Assembly: GCA_020635285.1 (NCBI GenBank)
Contig: JACKAB010000007.1
Location: forward strand, 62,001 to 126,000
Source of the DNA: Ignavibacteriales bacterium
GTDB lineage: Bacteria > Bacteroidota > Ignavibacteria > Ignavibacteriales > Melioribacteraceae
Length of the DNA stretch: 64,000 nucleotides
Reading direction: 5' to 3'
Position numbers and translations under genes: made by a program. Under the pieces are notes generated by a model that was given only the letters and a program-made list of their open reading frames with translations, was not told where the DNA came from and did no database searches. Positions 26,339 to 35,564 of the stretch are shown piece after piece. Position 1 is the stretch's first letter. The number at the start of each line of letters is the position of its first letter.

Positions 26339-26496
26339 TAAAAACAGACTTCTACTAAAAAACAGTATTAGATTTATTTACAAATAACATCCCTTCTTTT
26401 TAAGTTAATTGATCTAATTTAGATTGGTAAATTAAAAAAGCATTTATTAAGTAGAAAAGTTTTATATATTTCTCTAAAAAATTCTATGGTTTTATT

Positions 26497-27396
26497 ATGA
26501 ACAAAATTAAAAAAGAAAATTACACAATAGGACTTTTACAACTCGCATTTTCAGCGGACATAAAGGACAATACTAAAAAAACGCTAGCTTGGGTTGAGAA
26601 AGCTGCAAAAAAAGGTGCAAAGGTTATTTGTCTTCCTGAGCTTTACCGTTCGCAATATTTTTGTCAAAAGGAAGATTCATCATTGTTTGATTTGGCTGAA
26701 GCGGTTGACGGACCTTCAGTAACAGCATTTCAGAAAGTGGCAAAAAAATTAAAAGTTTCCATTATTGTTCCGATATTTGAAAAACGAGCGCCAGGGCTTT
26801 ACCACAACAGCAATGTAATAATTGATGCAGATGGTTCAGTTCTGGGAGTTTATAGAAAAATGCACATTCCAGACGATCCGGCATTTTATGAAAAATATTA
26901 TTTCACGCCTGGAGATTTGGGATTTAAAACATTCAAAACAAAGTATGGCAAAATTGGGACATTAATTTGTTGGGATCAATGGTACCCTGAAGGTGCAAGA
27001 TTAACAGCGTTAAAAGGGGCAGAAGTTTTGTTTTATCCCACCGCAATTGGTTGGCATCCTTCTGAGAAAGAAAGATATGGTAAAGCTCAGCAAGATTCAT
27101 GGATTACAATTCAACGATCACATGCAATTGCTAATGGAGTATATGTTGCATCTGCAAATAGAATTGGATTTGAACAAACTGTAAAAGAGCAAGAGGGAAT
27201 TATCTTTTGGGGCTCGTCTTTTATTTGCGACCCGCAAGGAGTTTTTATTGCACAAGCCTCGGAAGACAAAGAAGAAATTCTGCTTGCAGAGATTGACTTA
27301 ACTCATATTGAAACGATAAGACGAAACTGGCCATTCTTGCGTGATAGAAGAATAGATGCATATGAAGGGATTACAAAAAGATTTTTGGATGAATAA
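26497..27396 (+). CDS. aguB: N-carbamoylputrescine amidohydrolase
   Basis: A 299-residue carbon-nitrogen hydrolase with the Glu-Lys-Cys triad: ICLPELYRSQYF (Glu near 48), VYRKMHIPDDPAFYEKYYF (Lys near 125) and GTLICWDQWYPE (Cys near 162). The CWDQWYPEGAR signature and the PDDPAFYEKYYF loop are typical of AguB, which converts N-carbamoylputrescine to putrescine, CO2 and ammonia. The agmatine deiminase gene that makes its substrate starts six bases after the stop, which makes the assignment strong. Confidence 0.95.
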   Translation: MNKIKKENYTIGLLQLAFSADIKDNTKKTLAWVEKAAKKGAKVICLPELYRSQYFCQKEDSSLFDLAEAVDGPSVTAFQKVAKKLKVSIIVPIFEKRAPGLYHNSNVIIDADGSVLGVYRKMHIPDDPAFYEKYYFTPGDLGFKTFKTKYGKIGTLICWDQWYPEGARLTALKGAEVLFYPTAIGWHPSEKERYGKAQQDSWITIQRSHAIANGVYVASANRIGFEQTVKEQEGIIFWGSSFICDPQGVFIAQASEDKEEILLAEIDLTHIETIRRNWPFLRDRRIDAYEGITKRFLDE

Positions 27397-27402
27397 AAAT
27401 AT

Positions 27403-28440
27403 ATGAGCAATAATTTAAGATATCCCGCTGAGTGGGAAAAACATAAATCAACAATAATTTGCTGGCCACATCAGAAAGAAGATTGGCCTGGCAAGTTTAT
27501 GCCAATTCATTGGGTCTACACCGAAATTGTTAAATACCTAGTTCGTGGAGAAATAGTTAGAATTATTGTTCAGTCTAAAAATCATCAAGATAAAGTTAAA
27601 AGTTATCTTAATCGAGCCCACGTTCCTTTTGATAATGTTGATTTTATTGTCGCAAAGACAGATCGGGGTTGGATGCGTGATTCATCACCATCCTATGTGA
27701 AAGTAGGAAATAAAACAAAAGCAATTGAGTTTACTTTTAACGGGTGGGCAAAATATACAAATCATAAATTGGATAGAAAAATCCCAAATGTTTTAGCCAA
27801 GCATTTAGAAATTGAAATCGATACAGCAATTCATAAAAATAGAAATGTTGTTTTAGAAGGCGGAGCAATTGATATAAATGGAAAAGGGACATTACTTACC
27901 ACCGAAGAATGTTTGCTTGATGAAAAAATTCAAACCAGAAATCCCGGATTTACAAAAAACGATTACGAAAATGTCTTTGAAAAATATTTGGGTATTAAAA
28001 ATACAATTTGGTTAAAGAATGGAATTACCGGAGATGATACACACGGACATGTTGATGATCTCTGCAGATTTGTAAATCATAATACATTGCTTATTTGTAA
28101 CGAAGACAATACAAGTGATACTAACTATAAACCATTAAAAGAAAATTTAGAAATTTTAGAAAATGTAAAATTAGAAGAGGGCTCAAAACCCAATGTAGTT
28201 AAGCTTCCAATGCCATCTCCAATTATTTTTGAAGGAATGAGATTGCCAGCAAGTTATGCAAATTTTTATATTTCAAATTATGCAGTTTTAGTTCCAACCT
28301 TTAATGATCCAAATGATAGAATTGCTTTAAATATAATTAAAGAATTTTTTCCAGATAGAGCAGTAATTGGAATACATGCAGTTGATTTAGTTTGGGGTTT
28401 GGGAACTATTCACTGTTTAAGCCATGAAGAACCACTTTAA
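27403..28440 (+). CDS. aguA: Agmatine deiminase
   Basis: A 345-residue member of the peptidyl-arginine/agmatine deiminase family. Seen motifs are TIICWPHQKEDWPGKF, RGWMRDSSPSYV, VLEGGAID, GDDTHGHVDDLCRF (catalytic His/Asp) and the C-terminal cysteine in GLGTIHCLSHEEP. It converts agmatine to N-carbamoylputrescine; the upstream aguB finishes the route to putrescine. Six bases from aguB and 18 from a following amidase gene, so probably a three-gene operon. No arginine decarboxylase is in the window. Confidence 0.95.
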   Translation: MSNNLRYPAEWEKHKSTIICWPHQKEDWPGKFMPIHWVYTEIVKYLVRGEIVRIIVQSKNHQDKVKSYLNRAHVPFDNVDFIVAKTDRGWMRDSSPSYVKVGNKTKAIEFTFNGWAKYTNHKLDRKIPNVLAKHLEIEIDTAIHKNRNVVLEGGAIDINGKGTLLTTEECLLDEKIQTRNPGFTKNDYENVFEKYLGIKNTIWLKNGITGDDTHGHVDDLCRFVNHNTLLICNEDNTSDTNYKPLKENLEILENVKLEEGSKPNVVKLPMPSPIIFEGMRLPASYANFYISNYAVLVPTFNDPNDRIALNIIKEFFPDRAVIGIHAVDLVWGLGTIHCLSHEEPL

Positions 28441-28458
28441 AATTTAAAAAGGAAAATT

Positions 28459-30108
28459 ATGAAACGAATTACTTTTGTTTTTTTAACATTAGTGTTGTTT
28501 AATATTATTAATTTTTCTCAAAACATTTCTGTTCAGGTAAATAAAAATAACATTGAAAGCGCGGAAAAATTATTAGATCTAAATTTTACAGATGCCGAAA
28601 GAGATTCAGCACTGGATAATTTAAAATCGTATATAGAAAATTATAAAGTAATTCATAACACAGAATTAACTAACAGCATTCCTCCGGCTATACTTTTCAA
28701 TCCAATTCCCGTTGGATATAAAAATGAAACTAAACAAAACAAATTGTTATTTTCTGATTATTCTAAAACTATTCTTCCCACAAATAAAAATGATTTAGCA
28801 TTTTATTCGATCGGTCAACTTGCAGAATTAATTAGAACAAGAAAAATCACTTCTGTTGAATTAACAAAATATTTTATTGAAAGACTAAACAAGTATAATC
28901 CGAAACTAGAATGTGTAATTACTCTAACAGAAGAATTAGCTTTAGAACAAGCAGCTAATGCCGACAAAGAAATTGCAGAGGGCAAATACAAAGGGTTGCT
29001 TCATGGAATACCGTATGGAGCCAAGGATTTACTTTCCACAAAAAATTATAAAACCACTTGGGGAGCAAATCCATATAAAGACTTAGTTATTGATGAAGAT
29101 GCAACAGTAATTAAAAAGCTGGAAGAAGCAGGAGCAGTTCTTGTTGCAAAATTAACACTTGGTGCACTAGCTTGGGGTGATGTTTGGTTTGGCGGCAAAA
29201 CAAAAAATCCGTGGGATATTACCGAAGGATCAAGTGGATCTTCTGCTGGTCCCGCTTCTGCAACTGCTGCTGGATTAGTTCCTTTTGCAATTGGTACGGA
29301 AACGTGGGGATCAATAGTTTCTCCATCAACGGTTTGTGGTGTTTCAGGTTTGCGCCCGACATACGGCAGAGTTAGCAGAACAGGAGCAATGGCTCTCAGC
29401 TGGTCAATGGATAAAATAGGTCCAATTTGCAGAAATGCGGAAGATCTTGCAATTGTATTTAATGCAATTTATGGTTCAGATGAAATTGATCAGACGCTTT
29501 ATGATTTCCCGTTCAATTATGGCGCAAAGCCTGATTTTAAAGATTTGAAAATCGGATATTTAAAAAGTGATTTTGATAAACAATATCCTTTTCATAAAAA
29601 TGATTCTTTAACATTGAAGACTTTAAAATCTTTGGGTGCAAATTTGATTCCTATCGAATTACCGGAGATTCCTGTTGAGAACATTTCTTTTATCTTATCT
29701 GCTGAAGCTGCTACGGCATTTGATGAATTAACCAGATCTAACAGTGATGATTTGTTGGTAAGACAAATAAAAAATGCTTGGCCAAATGAATTTCGCTCAG
29801 CCAGATTTATTCCCGCGGTAGAATATATAAACGCAAATAGAATTAGATATTTGCTAATTCAAGAAATGGCAAAACTTATGAACAAAGTTGATTTATATAT
29901 TGCACCATCTTTTGAAGGAAATAATTTATTGCTTACAAATCTAACTGGCCACCCTTGTGTTGTTGTGCCAAATGGTTTTTCTGAAAAGGGCACACCAACA
30001 AGCATTACATTTATTGGAAATCTTTTTGATGAAGGAAAAATAATAGCAGTTGCTAAATTATTTCAAGACGAAACTGAATTTCATTTGAAGCATCCCGAAA
30101 TGGATTAG
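28459..30108 (+). CDS. Exported amidase-signature enzyme
   Basis: A 549-residue amidase-signature hydrolase with an N-terminal signal peptide (MKRITFVFLTLVLFNIINFS). The Ser-cisSer-Lys triad is present: YGAKDLLS supplies Lys, and the glycine/serine-rich EGSSGSSAGPASATAAG supplies both serines, followed by IGTETWGSIVSPS. Substrate unknown. A periplasmic amidase next to the aguBA pair suggests processing of amide-bearing nitrogen compounds, but that is inference. RBS AAAGGA precedes the start. Confidence 0.88.
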   Translation: MKRITFVFLTLVLFNIINFSQNISVQVNKNNIESAEKLLDLNFTDAERDSALDNLKSYIENYKVIHNTELTNSIPPAILFNPIPVGYKNETKQNKLLFSDYSKTILPTNKNDLAFYSIGQLAELIRTRKITSVELTKYFIERLNKYNPKLECVITLTEELALEQAANADKEIAEGKYKGLLHGIPYGAKDLLSTKNYKTTWGANPYKDLVIDEDATVIKKLEEAGAVLVAKLTLGALAWGDVWFGGKTKNPWDITEGSSGSSAGPASATAAGLVPFAIGTETWGSIVSPSTVCGVSGLRPTYGRVSRTGAMALSWSMDKIGPICRNAEDLAIVFNAIYGSDEIDQTLYDFPFNYGAKPDFKDLKIGYLKSDFDKQYPFHKNDSLTLKTLKSLGANLIPIELPEIPVENISFILSAEAATAFDELTRSNSDDLLVRQIKNAWPNEFRSARFIPAVEYINANRIRYLLIQEMAKLMNKVDLYIAPSFEGNNLLLTNLTGHPCVVVPNGFSEKGTPTSITFIGNLFDEGKIIAVAKLFQDETEFHLKHPEMD

Positions 30109-30178
30109 TCTTATATTGAAATAAAAATTTCAAATTTATTTAATTTTAAGTTTTATTTCTATTAGCGTTATTGCAAAT

Positions 30179-30560
30179 TTAATATCTGCCTTTTTTACTA
30201 AAAGTTATTGTTAATCCGCGGATCTTATTGAAGTATTTTCCAGTTTTGAAATGTTCTTTTAATTCTTCAGAAATTGAGCTTTCCATTATTGCTGATTCTG
30301 CCTTATCAGTAAAATAAAAAGTCATTTTAAATTTATTTTTATAAACGCTAATCCAACAAACAGTTTTCTTCTTTTTGCGTTATTTTTAATAGCCAACTCT
30401 TTCCATCTTTATAAAATTTCCATTCTTCTGCAAAGTCTGGATAATTAGATCGAATATAATTAAACAGTGAAATCCAATAAGTTTTGGTTTTCCCAATATG
30501 GGAAAATATTATTTCGTCAGATGGGAATTCATCCTTGTTGGTTAAAATATGTGTGTCCAT
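30179..30560 (-). CDS. DUF3788 family protein (one frameshift)
   Basis: The N-terminal part (30348-30560) reads TYWISLFNYIRSNYPDFAEEWKFY and KSWLLKITQ. A shift in the A5 run near 30376-30380 then brings in TVCWISVYKNKFKMTFYFTD, KAESAIMESSISEEL and KIRGLTITF, ending at 30179. That order is the DUF3788 profile, and the rejoined length of about 127-140 residues fits the family. Function unknown; related proteins are small and cytoplasmic. Confidence 0.68.
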
Positions 30561-30609
30561 TTATACTCCACATAATATAAAAACATAATTGTAAAATACT
30601 TAATCAGAG

Positions 30610-30987
30610 CTATTTTATCACAATAGCTTTTATTACGGAATTAAAATTGTTGTTTCCGATCTTAACTTCCGTTGAGCCATCGGCCCAAAAAAGGTAAAAA
30701 CCTTTTGCCGAAATAATTGTATTGCTTGGAATTTTCCATTTATTTGGAATCGCAAAGTCATCCGATAAATAGTAGCTACTTAAACCAACACTTGAGTTTT
30801 CATCATTGTATAATTCAATCCAATCAGAAAAATCTCCAAAATCAACCATATCTGGATTAGTGGTTAGATTGGATGAAAGAATTTCATTTATGTAAACTTT
30901 AGGATTAGTTTGGGCTGATAAAAAATTAACGGCAAAGAATAATATATGTAATAATATTATATGTTTATTTGAGATATTGATTTTCAT
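30610..30987 (-). CDS. Lamin-tail-domain protein, apparently truncated
   Basis: A 125-residue protein with a cleavable signal (ending NFLSAQT) followed by one lamin tail domain: VYINEILSSN, DWIELYNDENSSVGLSSYYLSDD and FYLFWADGS. In most bacterial relatives this domain is followed by more of the fold and often CotH or a secretion-sorting domain. Here it stops shortly after WADGSTEVKIGNNNF, so the gene is probably a fragment or frameshifted. Role likely extracellular, otherwise unknown. Confidence 0.6.
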   Translation of the reverse strand: MKINISNKHIILLHILFFAVNFLSAQTNPKVYINEILSSNLTTNPDMVDFGDFSDWIELYNDENSSVGLSSYYLSDDFAIPNKWKIPSNTIISAKGFYLFWADGSTEVKIGNNNFNSVIKAIVIK

Positions 30988-31166
30988 ATGTATGTTTTTT
31001 TTTGATGAAACTAATTTTAGTTACAAATATTAAATATTTCTAAATAAAAGAAATAGTAAAATTTTCAAAATCAAATTAATGTTTTTAGACTGGAACAAAT
31101 TATAATCGAAATGAAATTGCTATCATTAAGTAGGTATGTGGTTATTAAAAGTTTTTAGGAATTTTT

Positions 31167-31207
31167 AAAAAAAGATCCATTTTCTTTTGCCAAAGGAAAC
31201 GGATCTT
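31167..31207 (-). terminator. Terminator of the second tetR gene
   Basis: AAGATCC (31172-31178) pairs with GGATCTT (31201-31207), and the stem extends inward through near-complementary TTTTC/GGAAA. Read on the minus strand the stem is followed by a T-run (the A-tract at 31167-31173), directly after the tetR stop. Confidence 0.65.
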
Positions 31208-31220
31208 AAATCAATTTTTA

Positions 31221-31835
31221 TTAATAAAGAGCAGCATTTAGCTGCCTATCTGTAATGGCAACAAATTCTTTATAGCTGGATGGTGTATGTCTGTTCATAT
31301 AAAATAGTAAAATGCCAACAGTTAAGTTTCTTAAAGTTTCCTTTTTTTGCTCGGCTTCAGTTTGATTGCAAATTTTATTTTCAATACAATATTTCCATTC
31401 TTCTTCTGTTAGCTGATCTAAAAAAGAATAAATCATTTTTATTGTTGGATGTTTATGACCAAGATCCGAAGTTTTTTCTAAATAAAATAATTCAAATATT
31501 CCAGGATACTGGACAAAATATTTCATGAAAGAAATCGTAATATTTTTAATTTTAGATAATCCGTGTCTGCTGTTTTTTGTTTCTAAATTTACAGTTTCCT
31601 CGCACTCAAACTGGAAATCTTTAACGCATTCAAAAACCAATTCTTTTATATCTTTAAAATAATTATAAAGAGTTGCGTAAGAGTACCCGGCTTCATCCGC
31701 AATATTTCTAACATTTACAGTTTTTAAACCTTCGCCTTTTATAATCTTTTTTGTTGCTTGAATAAAGTATTCTCTTATTCTTTCTTCCTGAATTTTTTTG
31801 TTGTCTTTTGATGTCAACGTTAAAGTCCTTAGCAT
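31221..31835 (-). CDS. TetR/AcrR family transcriptional regulator
   Basis: A 204-residue TetR-type repressor. The N-terminal helix-turn-helix reads VNVRNIADEAGYSYATLYNY near residues 40-60, preceded by REYFIQATKKIIKGEG. The C-terminal ligand domain has no recognisable specificity. The start codon lies inside a 49-base perfect palindrome (31829-31877), a likely autoregulatory operator. There is no divergent partner gene within 200 bases, which is unusual for this family. A terminator follows. Confidence 0.9.
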   Translation of the reverse strand: MLRTLTLTSKDNKKIQEERIREYFIQATKKIIKGEGLKTVNVRNIADEAGYSYATLYNYFKDIKELVFECVKDFQFECEETVNLETKNSRHGLSKIKNITISFMKYFVQYPGIFELFYLEKTSDLGHKHPTIKMIYSFLDQLTEEEWKYCIENKICNQTEAEQKKETLRNLTVGILLFYMNRHTPSSYKEFVAITDRQLNAALY

Positions 31836-31877
31836 TATTAATTATATTAACAATGTTAATATAATTAATAATGCTAA
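31829..31877. promoter_or_regulatory. 49-bp perfect palindrome spanning the tetR start
   Basis: Two exactly complementary 24-base arms flank a single A at 31853. The left arm begins TTAGCATTATTAATT and the right ends AATTAATAATGCTAA. The central 15 bases are ATTAACAATGTTAAT. The tetR ATG (minus strand, 31833-31835) lies in the left arm, and by symmetry an ATG also occurs in the right arm on the plus strand (31872). An operator or a cruciform/RNA hairpin over the start codon is likely. Confidence 0.7.
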
Positions 31878-32037
31878 ACAATCAAATAAATTTTAAGAGT
31901 CTGATATTTTAGAAAAAAAGCAAACTGAAATGAGAGCCTAAAGATTTCGAGCGATTGTATGATCTCATTAATTAGATTTGGAGGTGGTTGATTAAAATCA
32001 AATTCACAAACAGTGCTAAAGTTATTGAATGAAGTTT

Positions 32038-32689
32038 TTACAAATCCAAAATTACAATTATAGATCCATTTATTTTTTTGATTTTATTGTCTGCTAATCC
32101 TTTCTCAAGAACTAGTTTGTATTTTGATTGAGCAAGCTTCATTTGATAAGAACCTTTTAAGAGTTCATCCAAAGTTCCGTCAGCTTCTTTATCTAAAAAA
32201 AAGCTTATATCATACTCGTCAAATCCAGCTCTTTCTTTTTACTATAAATTGATTAAAATAATTATTGTTATCAGTTGTAAAAGATTTAATTTCATAAATA
32301 TATACGCCTTCTGAAAATCTGTATATGCTATTCTTCATATCAATTTGACTAACCTTGCCCTGTTTTTCCAAAGTATTCAAGCAATAGTCATAAATTTCTT
32401 GAGCTTTAGAAAGAGGCATATCACCTTTAATAATTTTATCAATTATTCTATCTTGATTAAGATCTGCTGCAACAAAGTTTTTACCAATTAATTGATTACA
32501 AGATTTTGGATTATTTGGACAGTAAGATGATCTAATGGTGTAATCATTTCCCTCATAGAAAAAATTAAACTCAGAGACTTTTAATTCTTTTGAACTGGCA
32601 CAAGAGTTTAAAAGAAATCCAATGATAAAGAATAGAATGAAGGAAATTGGCTTTAGAAAAAAATAGGGAGTAGATATTCTTGTTTCCAT
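32038..32689 (-). CDS. Small lipoprotein of unknown function (one frameshift)
   Basis: The N-terminal part (32219-32689) has a lipoprotein signal ending FLLNSCASS and then SFTTDNNNYFNQFIVK. After a one-base loss in the A5 run near 32238-32242 the frame continues KERAGFDEYDISFFLDKEAD, TLDELLKGSYQMK and INGSIIVILDL, to a stop at 32038, about 216 residues in all. I do not recognise the family. It includes a D-x-N-x-D-like segment (ADLNQDRIIDKII) that could bind calcium. Confidence 0.6.
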
Positions 32690-32805
32690 TGTCTCATCTC
32701 CAGAGGCGAAAGTTAGTTGAGGAGAAAGGAAATTAATTAATTACATAATCTAAAATAGCAGATTGCCAATAAAAAGCAAGAAAATTGAGTGTAAAGTCCA
32801 AATTA

Positions 32806-33537
32806 TCAAGTATTAAGTGGTACATTGTTCATGTTTGCTTTTTGCTCAACTGAAAAATAAACGGAGGCAAAAGTTAATCTTATCCACATGAGCGCAAGAA
32901 CAACCCCAACGCCAAAAGCTAATAAGCCAAGTATAAAAACAAAAACTGTCAAAAATCCAATTGTAAAGATTAACCAAGTATGTCCGCTTGTCATTTGCCA
33001 GCTTGTTTTTACAGCCTCAACCGCTTCCATTTTTCTATCAACTACTAAATAAGAAACAAAGGACAATTTACAAGCAAAAATAATTCCCGGAACAATTAAT
33101 AATGCAAAGCCAAATCCAACAATTACAAAAACCAATAAATTTGAAAACACAACATTCCAGTAATTATCAAATGAAGCAAACATATCTTTAACTTGAAATT
33201 TTTCACTTCTGGCAGCTCTAAGATTTACATAAGAAATTCCATATTCTAATGGCCATTGAAAAAGTAATACATAAGCCAAGCCCAAAATTACATAGGCGCT
33301 AAGTCCCTCAAAGCTTACGAATATTAAATCAAGTGAAAGATGTTTGTGTTCAAAAAAATTTCCTCCGCCATTTTCAAAAATCATTGTTGGCAATAAAAGA
33401 ATAATGGAAACGATTGTAACTAAGAGTAACTCTAAAAAATATTTCCATAACTTCTGCCAAGCAAATCCATAATGAGAAAATACATTATGATTAATTTTGA
33501 CTGAATTTTTGACGTTCTGAATTAATGGCTCTTCCAT
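32806..33537 (-). CDS. Polytopic membrane protein (DUF975/YciC-like)
   Basis: A 243-residue protein with about six hydrophobic segments. It contains the VPGIIFACKLSFVSYLVVD and AVKTSWQMTSGHTWLIF region that marks the DUF975/glycerophosphodiester-phosphodiesterase membrane-domain group (the xxPG-ahxxS-x2M-x-G type signature). Function unknown, probably inner membrane. RBS AGGATTAAA is weak. Isolated between a lipoprotein gene and a divergent membrane-protein gene. Confidence 0.68.
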   Translation of the reverse strand: MEEPLIQNVKNSVKINHNVFSHYGFAWQKLWKYFLELLLVTIVSIILLLPTMIFENGGGNFFEHKHLSLDLIFVSFEGLSAYVILGLAYVLLFQWPLEYGISYVNLRAARSEKFQVKDMFASFDNYWNVVFSNLLVFVIVGFGFALLIVPGIIFACKLSFVSYLVVDRKMEAVEAVKTSWQMTSGHTWLIFTIGFLTVFVFILGLLAFGVGVVLALMWIRLTFASVYFSVEQKANMNNVPLNT

Positions 33538-33599
33538 TTTAATCCTATGTAAAAAAGGTATTCTTGTTTAATAGTTAAGACGATTTGACAATAATTATG

Positions 33600-33635
33600 T
33601 TCAATATAATTAAAATTAAAGAGAATTATATTGAA
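33600..33635. promoter_or_regulatory. Inverted repeat in divergent promoter region
   Basis: TTCAATATAATT (33600-33611) and AATTATATTGAA (33624-33635) are exact complements separated by 12 bases. They lie between the divergent membrane-protein genes starting at 33537 (-) and 33742 (+). The Xre-type regulator encoded downstream is a candidate ligand. Confidence 0.45.
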
Positions 33636-33655
33636 ATATAGCTGAATATTTTTCG

Positions 33656-33700
33656 CAATGTAAAAAATATTTGACATAAAGTATAAAATATATTACATTG
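33656..33700. promoter_or_regulatory. Second inverted repeat with promoter-like TTGACA
   Basis: CAATGTAA (33656-33663) and TTACATTG (33693-33700) are complementary, with further matching AT-rich bases inside. TTGACA at 33671-33676 lies between the arms, so the repeat brackets a possible -35 element for the membrane-protein/Xre pair. Confidence 0.45.
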
Positions 33701-33741
33701 TGTCTGTGATATTTTACAATCTAAATACAAGGAGAATAAAA

Positions 33742-34172
33742 ATGAATTTATCATATAGAGAAAAAATAATTTGGATATCACTATCATCCACGGTATTGAT
33801 TTTTGGTTACTACTTTTTCAGGCTTTCAAAGTATTTAACAATCCAGATGTTGAAAACACAACATTAATTAGTTTGTTTATCAGCGTAGTTATTTTGATCA
33901 GTATTATTCAAGTTACTCTTATTATTATATTATCAATCTCTAATAAAAAAAAAGAAGCAGAGAAAGGTGGAGATGAAAGAGAAAAGTTAATTGAAGCCAA
34001 AGCTACTAAAATTTCTTACTTTATACTAAGTGCGGGTGCTTGGGTAACCGCTTTTGGAATTCTACTTACTTCATCGGCTTTTATTTTGATTAACGTACTC
34101 ATTTTATTTTTAGTTCTTGCAGAAATAGTCGGATTTTCTTTACAGCTAATTTATTATAAAAGAGGAATCTGA
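33742..34172 (+). CDS. Four-helix membrane protein paired with an Xre regulator (one frameshift)
   Basis: AAGGAG precedes the ATG at 33742 (MNLSYREKIIWISLSSTVLI). A shift in the T5 run near 33811-33815 is needed to continue as QAFKVFNNPDVENTTLISLF and onward to 34172. The rejoined 143-residue protein has four hydrophobic helices and a cytoplasmic KKKEAEKGGDEREKLIEAKA loop, the layout of DUF2178-like proteins. Such proteins are commonly encoded just before a 65-70-residue Xre regulator, as here (one base between stop and start). Function unknown. Confidence 0.7.
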
Positions 34173-34173
34173 A

Positions 34174-34383
34174 ATGAGCAAAAAAGGCATTAACAACAAT
34201 ATTAGAAAACTTCGATTTAATATGGACGAAATGACTCAGCAAGAATTGGCGGATAAGTTAGGAGTAAGCCGGCAGACAATAAATGCTATTGAAGCTGGAA
34301 AATATTCGCCGACTCTTGAGCTGGCTTTTAAAATTGCAGAAATATTTAAAGTAGATCTAGCAGAAGTATTTCAATATAAATAG
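34174..34383 (+). CDS. Xre-family helix-turn-helix regulator
   Basis: A 69-residue single-domain HTH_3 protein. MTQQELADKLGVSRQTINAI occupies residues 20-39, followed by EAGKYSPTLELAFKIAEIF, a pattern typical of the YozG-type regulators. It immediately follows the four-helix membrane protein gene and probably controls that pair through the inverted repeats at 33600-33700. RBS AGAGGAA lies in the end of the upstream gene. Confidence 0.9.
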   Translation: MSKKGINNNIRKLRFNMDEMTQQELADKLGVSRQTINAIEAGKYSPTLELAFKIAEIFKVDLAEVFQYK

Positions 34384-34484
34384 TCTTAATTTATTCTATT
34401 ACTATTGAGCAAGAAATTGAAAATATATAATAAATTTGCACTCAAAAAAATTATATTTATAAATAAAACAAATAGATTATCAAA

Positions 34485-35548
34485 ATGAAATTAGAAAATT
34501 TAGGATATACAGAAAAATTTATAATTGGCTTAGACCTAAGCCAGAACGACTTTAACGCGGCGAGAGTAATTACTGTTAATAAAGAAAGTTACATTATCAG
34601 TAACGGTGAAAAAGAGTTTTTTGCAAAACTAACCGGCAATATGCTATACTCAGCAGAATCACCCGAAGATTTTCCAACTGTTGGAGACTTTGTTTTATTT
34701 CAAAACTTTGAAGATGATTCATTGGCAATTATTCATAAAGTGCTTCCAAGAAATACTTTGCTTAAAAGAAAAAGCGCGGGCAAAAAAGTTGATTATCAAC
34801 TAATAGCTGCAAATGTTGACTTTGCAATAATTATTCAAGCCTTAGATAATGATTTTAATCCTAAAAGATTAGAACGATATTTAGCAATGACAAATGAATT
34901 TGGTGTTGAGCCAATAATTTTATTTAGTAAGTCAGATCTTATTACCAAAGAAGAGAAGCTTAAAATCTTTGAAACTATAAATTCAAATTTTCATAAATAC
35001 CAGATTTTGTCTTTTAGTAATTTTGATAAAGAAAGTTTAATAAGTTTAAAACAAATTATTTGTATCGAAAAAAACTTATTGCTTAATAGGCTCATCCGGT
35101 GTAGGGAAAACAACCTTGCTTAATAATCTAATTGGAAATGAAGAATTTAAGGTAAATGAAGTAAGAGAAAAAAGACAGCAAAGGAAAACATACAACAACT
35201 AATAGGCAGTTAACTATTTTAGAAAATGGAGCAATGATAATAGATACACCCGGCATGCGTGAACTTGGAAATATTTCCATTACTGAAGGACTTGATAAAA
35301 CTTTTGATGAGATTGCCGATCTTGCCACGAATTGTAAATTTACTGATTGTACTCATACAGTAGAAAAAGGTTGTGCTGTGATCGAAGCGTTAGAAAATGG
35401 TGAATTAGATAATGAGAGGTACGGTAATTTTATTAAGTTAAAAAAAGAATCGGCTTATTACGAGCGGACATATTTAGAAAAACGAAAAAAAGAAAAAGAA
35501 TTTGGCAAACTTATTAAATCAGTATTAAAGCATAATAAAAGAAATTAA
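34485..35548 (+). pseudogene. rsgA: Ribosome small-subunit GTPase RsgA (two frameshifts)
   Basis: A circularly permuted GTPase that matures the 30S subunit. The first piece (34485 onward) carries the OB fold and TKSD-equivalent FSKSD. An extra A in the A7 run 35068-35074 shifts the frame to GSSGVGKTTLLNNLIG (P-loop, 35089-35115). An extra A in the A6 run 35168-35173 shifts again to DSKGKHTTTNRQL, DTPGMRELG and the zinc-binding CKFTDCTHTVEKGCAV, ending 35548. All motifs are intact once rejoined (about 354 residues), so two homopolymer errors in the consensus are more likely than true loss. Confidence 0.85.
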
Positions 35549-35564
35549 ATAGCAATTTATTAAA

